A DNA stretch of 64,000 nt from Psychromonas marina (GTDB lineage Bacteria > Pseudomonadota > Gammaproteobacteria > Enterobacterales > Psychromonadaceae), in contig NZ_BSPQ01000001.1 of assembly GCF_030161115.1 (NCBI RefSeq), positions 248,001 to 312,000 on the forward strand. The letters run 5' to 3'. The notes below the pieces were generated by a model that saw only the letters and a list, made by a program, of their open reading frames with translations, was not told the origin of the DNA and ran no database searches. This document shows, one piece after another, positions 36,342-45,427 of the stretch; within the stretch, counting starts at the first letter, position 1; every line of letters starts with the position of its first letter. Made by a program: the position numbers and the translations under genes.

Positions 36342-37301
36342 ATGGAAGATATTAATAATTCACTAAGCACAGAAGACTCAATCTTGGTTAAAAAATCAAA
36401 GTGGCTTGTTATGCATTTAAAAAAGGAGTGGCAGTTATATTTAATGCTTGCTCCGACCATTATTTGGTTCATCGTGTTTCTTTATAAGCCAATGTATGGC
36501 TTACAAATCGCCTTTAAAGACTACAGCGTATTTAAAGGTATTACTTCTAGCCCATGGGTTGGACTTGAACATTTCTATACTCTGTTTGATAACGACCAAT
36601 TTATTCGTGCGATTCAAAACACAGTAATGATAAGTGGTGCAAGCTTAATATTTGGTTTTCCAGTGCCTATTATTTTAGCGTTGATGTTTAACGAAATCAT
36701 TAACCCTAAATTTAAAAGAACTGCGCAAACTATTGTTTACTTACCGCATTTCATTTCGGCAGTAATCATTGCAGGTATCGTGATTACCGCATTTGCCCCC
36801 TCCACAGGTGTTATCAACCTGATGTTAAATGCGATGGGCTATGACTCCGTGTATTTCTTAACCAAACCAGAATGGTTCCGAACGATATTTGTTGGTACCG
36901 GGATTTGGCAAGAAGCAGGTTTTGGTTCAATTGTATTCTTGGCAGCGGTTGCTGGTGTTAACCCCTCGCTTTATGAATCGGCAGTGGTAGACGGTGCATC
37001 ACGTTTTCAAATGATGTACAAAATAACGCTTCCTTGCATATTACCAACGATTTTAATCATGTTAATTATCCGTATTGGTAACATTTTAGAAGTTGGCTTT
37101 GAGATGATCATCATGCTCTATCAACCAGCAACTTATGAAACTGCTGACGTAATAAGTACCTTTATATACCGTCAAGGTTTACAAGCAGCACAATACGATT
37201 TAGCCGCTGCGGCTGGGTTATTTAACGCTGTTATTGCATTCTTGCTCGTTATTACAGCAAATACAATTAGTAAACGCGTTTCTAAAACGTCTCTTTGGTA
37301 A
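36342..37301 (+). CDS. oligosaccharide ABC transporter permease (LplB/AlgM1-like)
   Basis: This encodes 319 residues from ATG 36342, with AGAG 7 bases upstream; the frame reaches back to 36309. About six membrane helices follow a cytoplasmic start that contains LMLAPTIIWFIVFLYKPMYG, the LplB-type opening. The EAA loop is YESAVVDGASRFQMMYKITL. It pairs with the next gene's product to form the channel. Length and order (ATPase, this, second permease, binding protein) match the Sphingomonas alginate importer AlgS-M1-M2-Q2 set more than Mal or Ugp. Confidence 0.9.
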   Translation: MEDINNSLSTEDSILVKKSKWLVMHLKKEWQLYLMLAPTIIWFIVFLYKPMYGLQIAFKDYSVFKGITSSPWVGLEHFYTLFDNDQFIRAIQNTVMISGASLIFGFPVPIILALMFNEIINPKFKRTAQTIVYLPHFISAVIIAGIVITAFAPSTGVINLMLNAMGYDSVYFLTKPEWFRTIFVGTGIWQEAGFGSIVFLAAVAGVNPSLYESAVVDGASRFQMMYKITLPCILPTILIMLIIRIGNILEVGFEMIIMLYQPATYETADVISTFIYRQGLQAAQYDLAAAAGLFNAVIAFLLVITANTISKRVSKTSLW

Positions 37302-37310
37302 GGAAATATT

Positions 37311-38201
37311 ATGAGTTTTAAAGAAAACATGAACTTGTATTCAAAAGGCGATAAAGCGTTTGTCTATTTGAATATGTTCTTAGTCGCTATGTTTACGATT
37401 AGTACGCTATACCCGTTTATCTACGTTGCTTCTTTGTCGGTCAGTTTAGGTGATGCGGTAACAGCAGGTAAAGTTGTATTAACACCGGTTGACTTCACAC
37501 TCGCCGCCTATGACAAAGTATTATCAGATCCAGCTTTTTGGACTTCATATGCCAATACTTTCATCTACACCATTGGCGGTACGATAGTCAGCCTATTAAT
37601 TATTGTTCCAGGTGCTTACGCACTTTCAAGACCTCAATTAGCAGGCCGTAAATATTGGAATATGATGATTGCATTCACCATGTGGTTTAACGCCGGCATG
37701 ATTCCATTCTTCTTAAATATGAGAGACTTGGGATTACTAGATAGCTACATCGGTATCATTATCGGTTTTGCTTGTAACGCGTTCAACATCATCTTATTAA
37801 GAAACTTCTTCGAAGCCGTTCCCGCTTCTTTTGAAGAGGCTGCTCGTATGGATGGTGCGAATGACTTTCAAGTATTATGGCAAGTTTTCATTCCACTCGC
37901 GAAGCCTGCTTTAGCAACCATTACATTATTCTGTATCGTTGCTCGTTGGAATGGGTTCTTCTGGGCAATGGTGCTACTAAGAGATGAAAGTAAAGTACCT
38001 TTGCAGGTTTACCTACGTCAGATAATTACCCAATTAACCGACGATGATACCTTTGCGAGTACGTTGATAACCGCTTCGTACTCATACGAAACAGTAAGTT
38101 CTGCAATCATGATTTGTTCAATCATTCCTGTATTGCTGATTTACCCATGGGTACAAAAATCATTTAACAAAGGCATTATGTTAGGTGGTGTTAAAGAATA
38201 A
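37311..38201 (+). CDS. oligosaccharide ABC transporter permease (LplC/AlgM2-like)
   Basis: This encodes 296 residues with six likely membrane helices and the EAA loop FEEAARMDGANDFQVLWQVF. The start MNLYSKGDKAFVYLN and end KSFNKGIMLGGVKE are typical of LplC/YtcP permeases; the C-terminal G-x-x-x-G-G-V-K-(E/G) motif is a family mark. AAGGAA precedes the ATG, 9 bases after the first permease. A hairpin lies between this gene and the binding-protein gene. Confidence 0.92.
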   Translation: MSFKENMNLYSKGDKAFVYLNMFLVAMFTISTLYPFIYVASLSVSLGDAVTAGKVVLTPVDFTLAAYDKVLSDPAFWTSYANTFIYTIGGTIVSLLIIVPGAYALSRPQLAGRKYWNMMIAFTMWFNAGMIPFFLNMRDLGLLDSYIGIIIGFACNAFNIILLRNFFEAVPASFEEAARMDGANDFQVLWQVFIPLAKPALATITLFCIVARWNGFFWAMVLLRDESKVPLQVYLRQIITQLTDDDTFASTLITASYSYETVSSAIMICSIIPVLLIYPWVQKSFNKGIMLGGVKE

Positions 38202-38240
38202 TTGATTTTCAATTATGCCTGTATTCCGTGCCAAGGAACA

Positions 38241-38275
38241 CTGGTTGATTTAAAAGAGGATTTTTAATCAACCAG
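38241..38275 (+). repeat. 10-bp inverted repeat between permease and binding-protein genes
   Basis: CTGGTTGATT (38241-38250) pairs perfectly with 38266-38275 around a 15-base loop. No T-run follows. In similar operons hairpins here protect or separate the messages for the abundant binding protein. Confidence 0.7.
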
Positions 38276-38366
38276 TTAGATAGATTAGGTATGTAATGTA
38301 GGTTGGAAAAACCAGTACGAAAAACATGTAAATTACACAAAGTAAAAACAACGGAGAAGTTTACTT

Positions 38367-39926
38367 ATGAAAATGGTCAAAAGCCTAATTACATCTATTA
38401 TTATCGGTTCTACCACTCTTGCGATGCCAGCGATGGCTGAGAAAGCTGCGGATGGCGCGTTTAAAGTTACAGATAAACCTTTAACACTGGACATTCACTT
38501 TCACACTAAAAAGTATGTTTATAACAACGATTGGTTAGTAGAAAAAGAAGCTGCTCGATTAACAAACGTTAGCTTAAATAATGTTGCTTCAATGGCAACA
38601 ACAAAAAGTGCAGAAGCGTTTAACCTACTCATCGCTTCAGGTGATCTACCTGACATTGTTGGTGGTTCTTCGATTAAAGATAATGTAAACCGCTACGGTC
38701 CTGAAGGCGCATTCATTGGAATGAATGAGTTGATCGACAAACATGCACCAAACATTAAAGCTTTCTTTGATAAAAACCCAGATATCCGCAGCTCGATTCA
38801 AGCTTCTGATGGTGAAATTTACTACATTCCATATTTACCAGACGGTAAATTTGGTCGCGGCTACTTTATCCGTACTGATTGGCTTAAGAAGCTAAATCTT
38901 AAAGAGCCTCAAAATGTTGACGAGCTTCATGATGTACTTGTTGCATTCCGTGATAATGATCCAAATGGCAATGGCAAAAAAGATGAAGTACCACTGTTCA
39001 TGCGTAACTGGGAAGAGATGATCCGTATGGTAACATTGTGGGATGGCCATGCATCTGGTTCAGATATGTTCCATGATTTCTATGTAAGAGAAGGTAAATT
39101 AAGCCACGGTTACACAGAAGAAGCTTACCGTGTTGGTATTCGTAACCTTGCTAAATGGTATAAAGAAGGTTTGATCGACCAAGAAGTATTTACGCGTGGT
39201 AGTCGTTCTCGTGAATATCTATTATCAAATAACCTAGGTGGTATGACGCACGATTGGTTTGCTTCCACTTCCGGTTACAATGACTCACTAAAAGACAAAG
39301 TGGAAGGCTTTGAATTTAAAGCTTTTATTCCACCAGCAGGTATTTCAGGTAAACGTGTGGAAGAACATCGCCGCGCTAAAGTGAAAGTAGAAGGTTGGGC
39401 AATGTCATTTACCAATGAAAATCCAATCGAAACAATCAAATACTTTGACTTCTACTTTACTGAAGAAGGTCGCCGTTTAGCTAACTTCGGTTTAGAAGGT
39501 GAGCATTACGATATGGTTGATGGCAAACCTATCTTCAGAAAAGAAGTACTTAACGCTGATGCGCCTCTGAATACAATCATGTGGCAAAATGGAGCTCAAA
39601 TCCCACGTGGATTCCATCAAGATTATTCATATGAACTGCAATGGTCTAACAAGTACGCACTTGAAGGCATCGCTAAATATGAAGCTGGTGATTACCTCGT
39701 TGAACCCTTCTTAGGTGTTTCTTTAAACGCAAAAGAAAAAGAAGTATTCGATAAGAAATGGGCAACAATCCTTGATTACATGTTAGAAAAACAACAGTCT
39801 TGGGTCTTAGGTTCGGCAAACATTGATGATGATTGGGCTGCTTACACATCTCAATTAGAAAGAATGGGATACCCTTCTGTCCTTAAAGTGATGCAACAAG
39901 CTTATACGCGTGCATACACAAAATAA
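38367..39926 (+). CDS. periplasmic oligosaccharide-binding protein (AlgQ/LplA-like)
   Basis: This encodes 519 residues with a signal peptide cleaved after AMPAMA (residue 24) and no lipobox, so it is periplasmic. Size and opening (LDIHFHTKKYVYNNDWLV) fit the large family 1 binding proteins LplA/AlgQ. D198-x-N200-x-N202-x-K204-x-D206-E207 repeats the spacing I recall for the calcium site of Sphingomonas AlgQ2, a strong link to that group. AlgQ2 binds alginate oligosaccharides; relatives bind glycosaminoglycan disaccharides or other sugars. No polysaccharide lyase is nearby, so the ligand is open. It has a separate GGAG site. Confidence 0.85.
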   Translation: MKMVKSLITSIIIGSTTLAMPAMAEKAADGAFKVTDKPLTLDIHFHTKKYVYNNDWLVEKEAARLTNVSLNNVASMATTKSAEAFNLLIASGDLPDIVGGSSIKDNVNRYGPEGAFIGMNELIDKHAPNIKAFFDKNPDIRSSIQASDGEIYYIPYLPDGKFGRGYFIRTDWLKKLNLKEPQNVDELHDVLVAFRDNDPNGNGKKDEVPLFMRNWEEMIRMVTLWDGHASGSDMFHDFYVREGKLSHGYTEEAYRVGIRNLAKWYKEGLIDQEVFTRGSRSREYLLSNNLGGMTHDWFASTSGYNDSLKDKVEGFEFKAFIPPAGISGKRVEEHRRAKVKVEGWAMSFTNENPIETIKYFDFYFTEEGRRLANFGLEGEHYDMVDGKPIFRKEVLNADAPLNTIMWQNGAQIPRGFHQDYSYELQWSNKYALEGIAKYEAGDYLVEPFLGVSLNAKEKEVFDKKWATILDYMLEKQQSWVLGSANIDDDWAAYTSQLERMGYPSVLKVMQQAYTRAYTK

Positions 39927-39957
39927 CCTACAATCTATTTGTTAGGTAATGCACAAA

Positions 39958-39989
39958 AGGCAATGGTTTTTACCATTGCCTTTTTTTTT
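39958..39989 (+). terminator. terminator of the oligosaccharide ABC operon
   Basis: AGGCAATGG (39958-39966) pairs with CCATTGCCT (39973-39981) around a 6-base loop and runs into nine T residues. Confidence 0.95.
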
Positions 39990-40049
39990 GATTTATACTG
40001 TGTGAGGCTATTAATTACCTACAATAACAAAAAGATAAGGAAATACTTC

Positions 40050-40337
40050 ATGGGCTTTTTCTCTGGTTTAAAATCTCTTTTTTTAGGCGACTCAAGTGGC
40101 TCTGCAAAAACCTCTGAGACGATCAAATATAATGATTTTTCAATTATCCCTGCGCCTATTCGCGAAGGGGGTCAATATCGCGTAGCAGGCACAATAACAA
40201 AGGGGGAAGGAGAAGCATTAAAAACGCATAAATTCATTCGCTCAGATGTAATAGATAACCGTGATGAGTGTATATCATTAACCATTAGAAAAGCTAAATT
40301 AGCCATCGATCAATCAGAAGATCGAATTTTCAACTAG
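40050..40337 (+). CDS. HlyU family protein
   Basis: This encodes 95 residues from ATG 40050 (MGFFSGLKSLF), with AAGGA 8 bases upstream. The stretch IKYNDFSIIPAPIREGGQYR, then VAGTITKGEGEALKTHKFIR and KLAIDQSEDRIF follow the PF10115 HlyU family. Despite the family name it is not the winged-helix HlyU activator of Vibrio vulnificus, and I see no DNA-binding motif. The role is unknown. It sits behind the ABC operon terminator and is a separate unit. Confidence 0.85.
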   Translation: MGFFSGLKSLFLGDSSGSAKTSETIKYNDFSIIPAPIREGGQYRVAGTITKGEGEALKTHKFIRSDVIDNRDECISLTIRKAKLAIDQSEDRIFN

Positions 40338-40658
40338 CCCCTTCAAGCAACAAACACTAACAACGATCATGACAATAAATTAGCAAGTGAATAGCCTTGC
40401 TAATTTTAATGCCTCGCAACTTTCCAAATAGCATCAAGATAGATTAAAAGATTAACCGCAATCTAATCTATCAAAAAGCATGAGCTGATTTACATACTCC
40501 CATTCCCCTCTACTCGACCTAAGGTAATACTAATTTGCATAATAATAAGTGAGTAATAACAGGTGTGCTGTGGTTTTGGCGCGTCTGGTTAACTTGAAAA
40601 GGTTTAGCGTCAGAGTGCATATGACTCAGTATAGAAGAGTTTAGCTAGGCAAGAATGC
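40338..40658. other. intergenic region between the HlyU-like gene and the first tRNA-Ser unit
   Basis: Apart from the terminator at 40380-40408 I see no gene or structured element in this roughly 320-base stretch. Confidence 0.4.
40380..40408 (+). terminator. terminator after the HlyU-like gene
   Basis: TTAGCAAG (40380-40387) pairs with 40396-40403 around an 8-base loop, then TTTTA. Confidence 0.65.
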
Positions 40659-40693
40659 AAAAAGGCGCTAACTGTAAACAGTTAGCGCCTTTT
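40659..40693 (-). terminator. terminator of tRNA-Ser unit 1
   Basis: A perfect 16-bp stem, AAAAGGCGCTAACTGT (40660-40675) with 40678-40693, is followed on the - strand by a T-run. The same hairpin recurs in the other two units. Confidence 0.93.
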
Positions 40694-40699
40694 CAAATG

Positions 40700-40790
40700 T
40701 GGCGGAGGAGGTCGGATTTGAACCGACGGAGAGCTATTAACCCTCGCTGGTTTTCAAGACCAGTGCATTCAGCCGCTCTGCCACCCCTCC
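40700..40790 (-). tRNA. tRNA-Ser (anticodon UGA), unit 1
   Basis: This is 91 bases with encoded CCA, class II variable arm, anticodon loop CTTGAAA in a CTGGT/ACCAG-type stem, and acceptor GGAGGGG. It is identical to the copies at 41087 and 41631. Each copy has its own promoter and terminator. Confidence 0.97.
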
Positions 40791-40804
40791 GCAGAACGAG
40801 ACGA

Positions 40805-40834
40805 ATAATACAGAGTAGATGGGGCTGTTGTAAA
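40805..40834 (-). promoter_or_regulatory. promoter of tRNA-Ser unit 1
   Basis: On the - strand, TTTACA (40829-40834) and TATTAT (40805-40810) are 18 bases apart. The -10 and -35 are conserved in all three units, whereas the spacer between them is not, which supports the call. Confidence 0.8.
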
Positions 40835-41045
40835 GAAAAATAAACACAAAAAAAACCAACCGCTCAGATATCAAACAAAACACTTAAAATAATCGTAACA
40901 AGTCGAATAAAAGAACCTCATTAAGCAGAAGTTACATAGCAATCGCAATTTAACGTTTTTAACTAGAAATATCATTAATGGTATTTCTTCGCAGTGACTT
41001 GGCTTCTAATACCAATTACATTAAATTTTTTATGCTTAGAAATGC

Positions 41046-41080
41046 AAAAAGGCGCTAACTGTAAACAGTTAGCGCCTTTT
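41046..41080 (-). terminator. terminator of tRNA-Ser unit 2
   Basis: The same 16-bp perfect stem as unit 1 (41047-41062 with 41065-41080), with the T-run on the - strand. Confidence 0.93.
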
Positions 41081-41086
41081 CAAATG

Positions 41087-41177
41087 TGGCGGAGGAGGTC
41101 GGATTTGAACCGACGGAGAGCTATTAACCCTCGCTGGTTTTCAAGACCAGTGCATTCAGCCGCTCTGCCACCCCTCC
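41087..41177 (-). tRNA. tRNA-Ser (anticodon UGA), unit 2
   Basis: A 91-base copy identical to unit 1, with encoded CCA. Confidence 0.97.
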
Positions 41178-41191
41178 GCAGAACGAGACGA

Positions 41192-41221
41192 ATAATACCG
41201 ACAATTGGGTAGGCTTGTAAA
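41192..41221 (-). promoter_or_regulatory. promoter of tRNA-Ser unit 2
   Basis: TTTACA (41216-41221) and TATTAT (41192-41197) on the - strand, 18 bases apart. An A/T-rich tract of more than 20 bases lies upstream of the -35, as in unit 1, which could act as an UP element. Confidence 0.8.
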
Positions 41222-41589
41222 GTGAAATAAACACAAAAAAAAACAACCGCTCAGATATCAAACAGAACGTTTAAAATAGTGCCAACAAGATCGATTTATA
41301 GCCACAATCAACTAAAAAAGTAGCCCATCAAATTGCACTTAACGCCAAGGGGATGAACAACAGTCAACATAGGCCGCATTAAGACCAAAAGAATTAATAC
41401 CATGATCATTCTTGCTGATTAACATCATCCCTAACTGCGTTGCGATTTTCATGGTGAACATCCTGATCACCACCGCTACTGCATAACCAGCTAAAACTGT
41501 TCAAAATCGTTCCATAGGATTTGATGAAGTGAGAAGCACTATCAGTAACGCATTTACCATGAATAACAATTATTTATCTTTAGAAAAGC
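41222..41589. other. spacer between tRNA-Ser units 2 and 3
   Basis: The first 60 bases match the spacer beyond unit 1 (shared run ACCGCTCAGATATCAAAC with a few changes nearby), showing that the duplicated unit includes upstream DNA. The rest is unique, with no gene seen. Confidence 0.55.
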
Positions 41590-41624
41590 AAAAAGGCGCT
41601 AACTGTAAACAGTTAGCGCCTTTT
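41590..41624 (-). terminator. terminator of tRNA-Ser unit 3
   Basis: The same 16-bp perfect stem (41591-41606 with 41609-41624) and T-run on the - strand. Confidence 0.93.
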
Positions 41625-41630
41625 CAAATG

Positions 41631-41721
41631 TGGCGGAGGAGGTCGGATTTGAACCGACGGAGAGCTATTAACCCTCGCTGGTTTTCAAGACCAGTGCATT
41701 CAGCCGCTCTGCCACCCCTCC
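41631..41721 (-). tRNA. tRNA-Ser (anticodon UGA), unit 3
   Basis: A 91-base copy identical to units 1 and 2, with encoded CCA. It is the copy nearest the PilZ gene. Confidence 0.97.
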
Positions 41722-41735
41722 GCAGAACGAGACGA

Positions 41736-41765
41736 ATAATACCGACAACAGGGTGGGCTTGTAAA
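41736..41765 (-). promoter_or_regulatory. promoter of tRNA-Ser unit 3
   Basis: TTTACA (41760-41765) and TATTAT (41736-41741) on the - strand, 18 bases apart, as in units 1 and 2. The sequence beyond the -35 differs from them. Confidence 0.8.
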
Positions 41766-41844
41766 GCATTAAAATAACAAAAAAGCACTGACTGCTAGTT
41801 TATTAAACAAAGCGTTCAAATAACCCTCGTCAGACTACCTCTCA

Positions 41845-42483
41845 TCATTTAAAGTGATCTTTGTATGCATCTGGATATTGGGCTAAATGGCACTCAAAGA
41901 GATACTCTGTAAGCGTTGTTAATAACGTATCATCGACTTTATTGGTTAATAGGTAAGCAACCGTTTTATTGTCTACGCGATGGATTTTCGCCCCCGATAT
42001 ATCTAAGCGTTCCCGGTTTGGCAACTGTAGATAGATATGATTTAACAATTCAGGAAATTCGCCTTCATCTTGCGTATCAATTGATATTGATATACCAGAC
42101 GCGGAGAGATCTTTTATCTTGTAATGCAGCGCTTCACCATGGTCATCAACAAGTGATATTGTTTTATCAGCAATTAAGCGCCATGACCGTAAATGCTCTC
42201 CATTTTCAAAAATTTTAGGCGCTTTAAAAGTCATTCGAAAATCAGAGAAATCGCCCGAATTAATTTGTACAGGAAAAACCAAGCGATGCTTTCCGTAATT
42301 AGCAACGAGTTGCAAACTGTCAGCAACACCTAACTGCGATAAAAGCGTTCCCTTACCATTCTCAGCACTAATATAATAATCGAGATCTTTTTTATCATCA
42401 GACTCTTTGTTATCCAAATTTAATTCAGATAACAGTTTAAATTCATCATCATTTATTATTGAGTTAATTGAATCACCCCTCAT
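41845..42483 (-). CDS. PilZ domain-like protein
   Basis: This encodes 212 residues, soluble. The N-terminal half (residues 1-95) is unassigned. The C-terminal half, from about SWRLIADKTISLVDDHG, has IKDLSASGISISI, matching the D/N-x-S-x-x-G motif of c-di-GMP-binding PilZ domains. The usual upstream R-x-x-x-R is not clear (only LRSWR), so ligand binding is uncertain. The binding site is weak. It lies between the tRNA-Ser units and leuS, divergent from leuS. Confidence 0.7.
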   Translation of the reverse strand: MRGDSINSIINDDEFKLLSELNLDNKESDDKKDLDYYISAENGKGTLLSQLGVADSLQLVANYGKHRLVFPVQINSGDFSDFRMTFKAPKIFENGEHLRSWRLIADKTISLVDDHGEALHYKIKDLSASGISISIDTQDEGEFPELLNHIYLQLPNRERLDISGAKIHRVDNKTVAYLLTNKVDDTLLTTLTEYLFECHLAQYPDAYKDHFK

Positions 42484-42707
42484 AGAACACTCACTACGTT
42501 GTATTTAAAAACAAAAAAATGAACCGACGCAATAGAAATCAAGTCACAGTCAAATAAATATACCGCACAATTCATTTTTTTGCTGCACATATACTATTTG
42601 ATGGTTAAAAAGTAAGTCATACCCCTCATAAATATTGTTGCAATCCGCTCTCTGCTGTATCCTTACGCTTTACTTTTTTTCATTTATCATTGCTAGGCAG
42701 AATTAAG

Positions 42708-45287
42708 ATGCAAGAGTTATATAATCCAAAAGAGATTGAAGCTAAATTCCAGAAAAACTGGGATGAAAACCAATCATTTAAAGCAACAGAAGATCCATCA
42801 AAAGAAAAATATTACTGCCTATCAATGTTCCCTTACCCAAGTGGTAAATTACATATGGGTCACGTGCGTAACTACACAATTGGTGATGTAGTCTCTCGTT
42901 ATCAACGTATGCAGGGCAAAAATGTAATGCAACCGATGGGTTGGGATGCATTTGGTCTACCCGCTGAAAACGCAGCTATTAAAAATAATACTGCACCAGC
43001 AGGTTGGACGTACGAAAATATTGAATACATGAAGAAGCAGCTTAAACAGCTAGGTTTTGGTTATGACTGGAGCCGTGAATTGGCGACTTGTCAGCCTGAA
43101 TATTACCGTTGGGAACAGTGGTTCTTCACTAAATTGCTTGAAAAAGACCTTGTTTACAAAAAAATGGCAACGGTTAACTGGGATCCAGTGGATCAAACAG
43201 TACTTGCAAACGAACAAGTTATCGATGGTCGTGGCTGGAGATCTGGCGCAATTGTTGAACAAAAACAAATTCCACAATGGTTCATTAAAATCACTGCATA
43301 CGCACAAGAACTGCTTGATGATTTAGACCAACTTGATGAATGGCCAGAGCAAGTACGTACAATGCAACGTAACTGGATCGGTCGCTCAGAAGGTATTGAG
43401 ATGGACTTTAAAGTAGTAGGAACAGATGAAACAGTTTCTGTTTACACGACTCGTCCTGACACAGTAATGGGGGTGACTTACATCGCTGTTGCAGCACAAC
43501 ACCCTATCGCACTTGAAGCAGCTAAAAACAACGCAGTCTTAGCAGCATTCTGTGATAAATGTAAAAACCAAAAATTAGTTGAAGCTGAACTTGCGACTAT
43601 GGCAAAAGAAGGCGTAGATACTGGCGTTAAAGCAATTCACCCAATTACCGGTGAAGAAGTACCAGTATGGACAGCTAACTTTGTATTAATGGGTTACGGT
43701 TCAGGCGCAGTTATGTCTGTACCTGCACATGACCAACGCGACTTTGAATTCGCTAAAGAATACGGCTTAGATATTAAAGCAGTTATCAAACCAAGCGACG
43801 CTGACGTTGATGTTTCTGAAGTGGCTTACACTGAAAAAGGCATTTGTTTTAACTCTGGTGAATTTGACGGTTTAGACTTTACCGCTGCATTTGATGCGGT
43901 AGAAGCAAAATTAGAAAGCGAAAACAAAGGTAAGCGTCAAGTTAACTTCCGTTTACGTGACTGGGGTGTTTCTCGTCAACGTTACTGGGGCGCACCAATT
44001 CCAACATTAACACTAGAAGATGGCACGGTTGTCGCGGTACCTGAAGACCAGCTACCAGTTGTGCTACCTGAAGATGTTAAAATGAATGGTATTACTTCAC
44101 CAATCAAAGCAGATTTAGAGTGGGCTAAAACAACTTATAACGGTCAACCAGCAACACACGAAACAGATACTTTTGATACCTTCATGGAATCAAGCTGGTA
44201 CTACGCACGTTACTGTTCACCACAAAGTGATGATCAGATGCTAGACCCTGCAAAAGCAAACTACTGGTTACCTGTTGATCAATACATCGGCGGTATCGAG
44301 CATGCTATTTTGCATCTTTTATACTCACGTTTCTTCCATAAATTATTACGTGATTTTGGATTAGTTGACTGTGATGAACCGTACAAGAAACTACTAACTC
44401 AAGGCATGGTATTAGCAGATGCTTATTACTATGAAGATGAGAAAGGCGGTAAAGTTTGGGTTGCACCGACTGAAGCAATCACAGAAACCGATGAAAAAGG
44501 TAAAGTGATCAGCGCTAAAATGGAAAATGGCCAAGCACTTATTTTTGATGGCATGTGTAAAATGTCTAAATCAAAAAATAACGGTATCGACCCACAGGAT
44601 ATGATTGATAAATACGGCGCAGATAGCGTACGTTTGTTCATGATGTTTGCAGCACCTGCTGAGCAAACACTTGAATGGTCAGACTCTGCACTTGAAGGTT
44701 CATTACGTTTCTTAAAACGTCTATGGAAAGTAGCAAACGACCATGTATCTGCGGGTGATGTTGAAGCGTTAGATATTAAAGCACATAACGACAAGCAAAA
44801 AACACTACGCCGTGAACTGCATAAAACGATAAAGAAAGTAACCGATGATTTAGGTCGTCGTCAAACTTTCAATACTGCGATTGCATCAGTCATGGAGTTG
44901 ATGAATAAAGTAAGTAAAGCACCAACTGCTGACGTTCAAGATCGTGCTATTATTCAAGAAGCATTAGTGGCGGTGGTTAAACTACTTTCACCAATCACGC
45001 CGCATATTTGTGCAGAGCTGTTTGAAGCACTTGGCGAGCAAGGCGAACTATTAACAACGCCTTGGCCAACGGTAGATGAAAGCGCATTAGTTGAAGATTC
45101 AAAACTAATCATCGTACAGGTAAATGGTAAATTACGTAGCAAGCTTACGGTTGCTGCTGATGCAACGCAAGAATCTGTTGAAGCATTAGGCTTAGCAGAC
45201 GAAAACGTAGCTAAATTTACTGATGGAAAAACAGTACGTAAAGTAATTTATGTACCGGGTAAACTACTGAACATCGTAGCGAACTAA
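42708..45287 (+). CDS. leuS: leucyl-tRNA synthetase
   Basis: This encodes 859 residues from ATG 42708 ([11 protein letters not shown]), aligned with the E. coli start. The class I signatures are the HIGH-type [14 protein letters not shown] near residue 44 and [12 protein letters not shown] near residue 620. The CP1 editing domain lies near residues 225-420 ([25 protein letters not shown]). It charges tRNA-Leu and removes misactivated amino acids. leuS-lptE-holA follow in the enteric order, but a hairpin separates leuS from lptE. Confidence 0.98.
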   Translation: MQELYNPKEIEAKFQKNWDENQSFKATEDPSKEKYYCLSMFPYPSGKLHMGHVRNYTIGDVVSRYQRMQGKNVMQPMGWDAFGLPAENAAIKNNTAPAGWTYENIEYMKKQLKQLGFGYDWSRELATCQPEYYRWEQWFFTKLLEKDLVYKKMATVNWDPVDQTVLANEQVIDGRGWRSGAIVEQKQIPQWFIKITAYAQELLDDLDQLDEWPEQVRTMQRNWIGRSEGIEMDFKVVGTDETVSVYTTRPDTVMGVTYIAVAAQHPIALEAAKNNAVLAAFCDKCKNQKLVEAELATMAKEGVDTGVKAIHPITGEEVPVWTANFVLMGYGSGAVMSVPAHDQRDFEFAKEYGLDIKAVIKPSDADVDVSEVAYTEKGICFNSGEFDGLDFTAAFDAVEAKLESENKGKRQVNFRLRDWGVSRQRYWGAPIPTLTLEDGTVVAVPEDQLPVVLPEDVKMNGITSPIKADLEWAKTTYNGQPATHETDTFDTFMESSWYYARYCSPQSDDQMLDPAKANYWLPVDQYIGGIEHAILHLLYSRFFHKLLRDFGLVDCDEPYKKLLTQGMVLADAYYYEDEKGGKVWVAPTEAITETDEKGKVISAKMENGQALIFDGMCKMSKSKNNGIDPQDMIDKYGADSVRLFMMFAAPAEQTLEWSDSALEGSLRFLKRLWKVANDHVSAGDVEALDIKAHNDKQKTLRRELHKTIKKVTDDLGRRQTFNTAIASVMELMNKVSKAPTADVQDRAIIQEALVAVVKLLSPITPHICAELFEALGEQGELLTTPWPTVDESALVEDSKLIIVQVNGKLRSKLTVAADATQESVEALGLADENVAKFTDGKTVRKVIYVPGKLLNIVAN

Positions 45288-45334
45288 AGAAAGCGATAAG
45301 GCTGGAAAGCGGTAACGCTTAAAGGCCTAAAAAA

Positions 45335-45380
45335 GCTAGAAGGCGATAATGTTAACGATTCAGCCTTCTAGCATATTTTT
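45335..45380 (+). terminator. hairpin/terminator between leuS and lptE
   Basis: GCTAGAAGGC (45335-45344) pairs with 45363-45372 over an 18-base loop, then ATATTTTT. A further copy of the right arm, CCTTCTAGCA, lies at 45389-45398. It may partly end leuS transcripts. Confidence 0.65.
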
Positions 45381-45427
45381 CTGTAATGCCTTCTAGCATT
45401 TATTCCTCCTTTCTTAAAAGGCTAATT

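Noticed and set aside
35234-39926. Naming the importer as alginate-specific (algS, algM1, algM2, algQ)
   Set aside because: The calcium motif and layout support the family, but related importers carry other sugars and no alginate lyase is present.
40655-41777. Three nearly identical small plus-strand open frames (RRRSDLNRRRAINP type)
   Set aside because: They read the complement of tRNA-Ser and its terminator, a well-known false-gene pattern.
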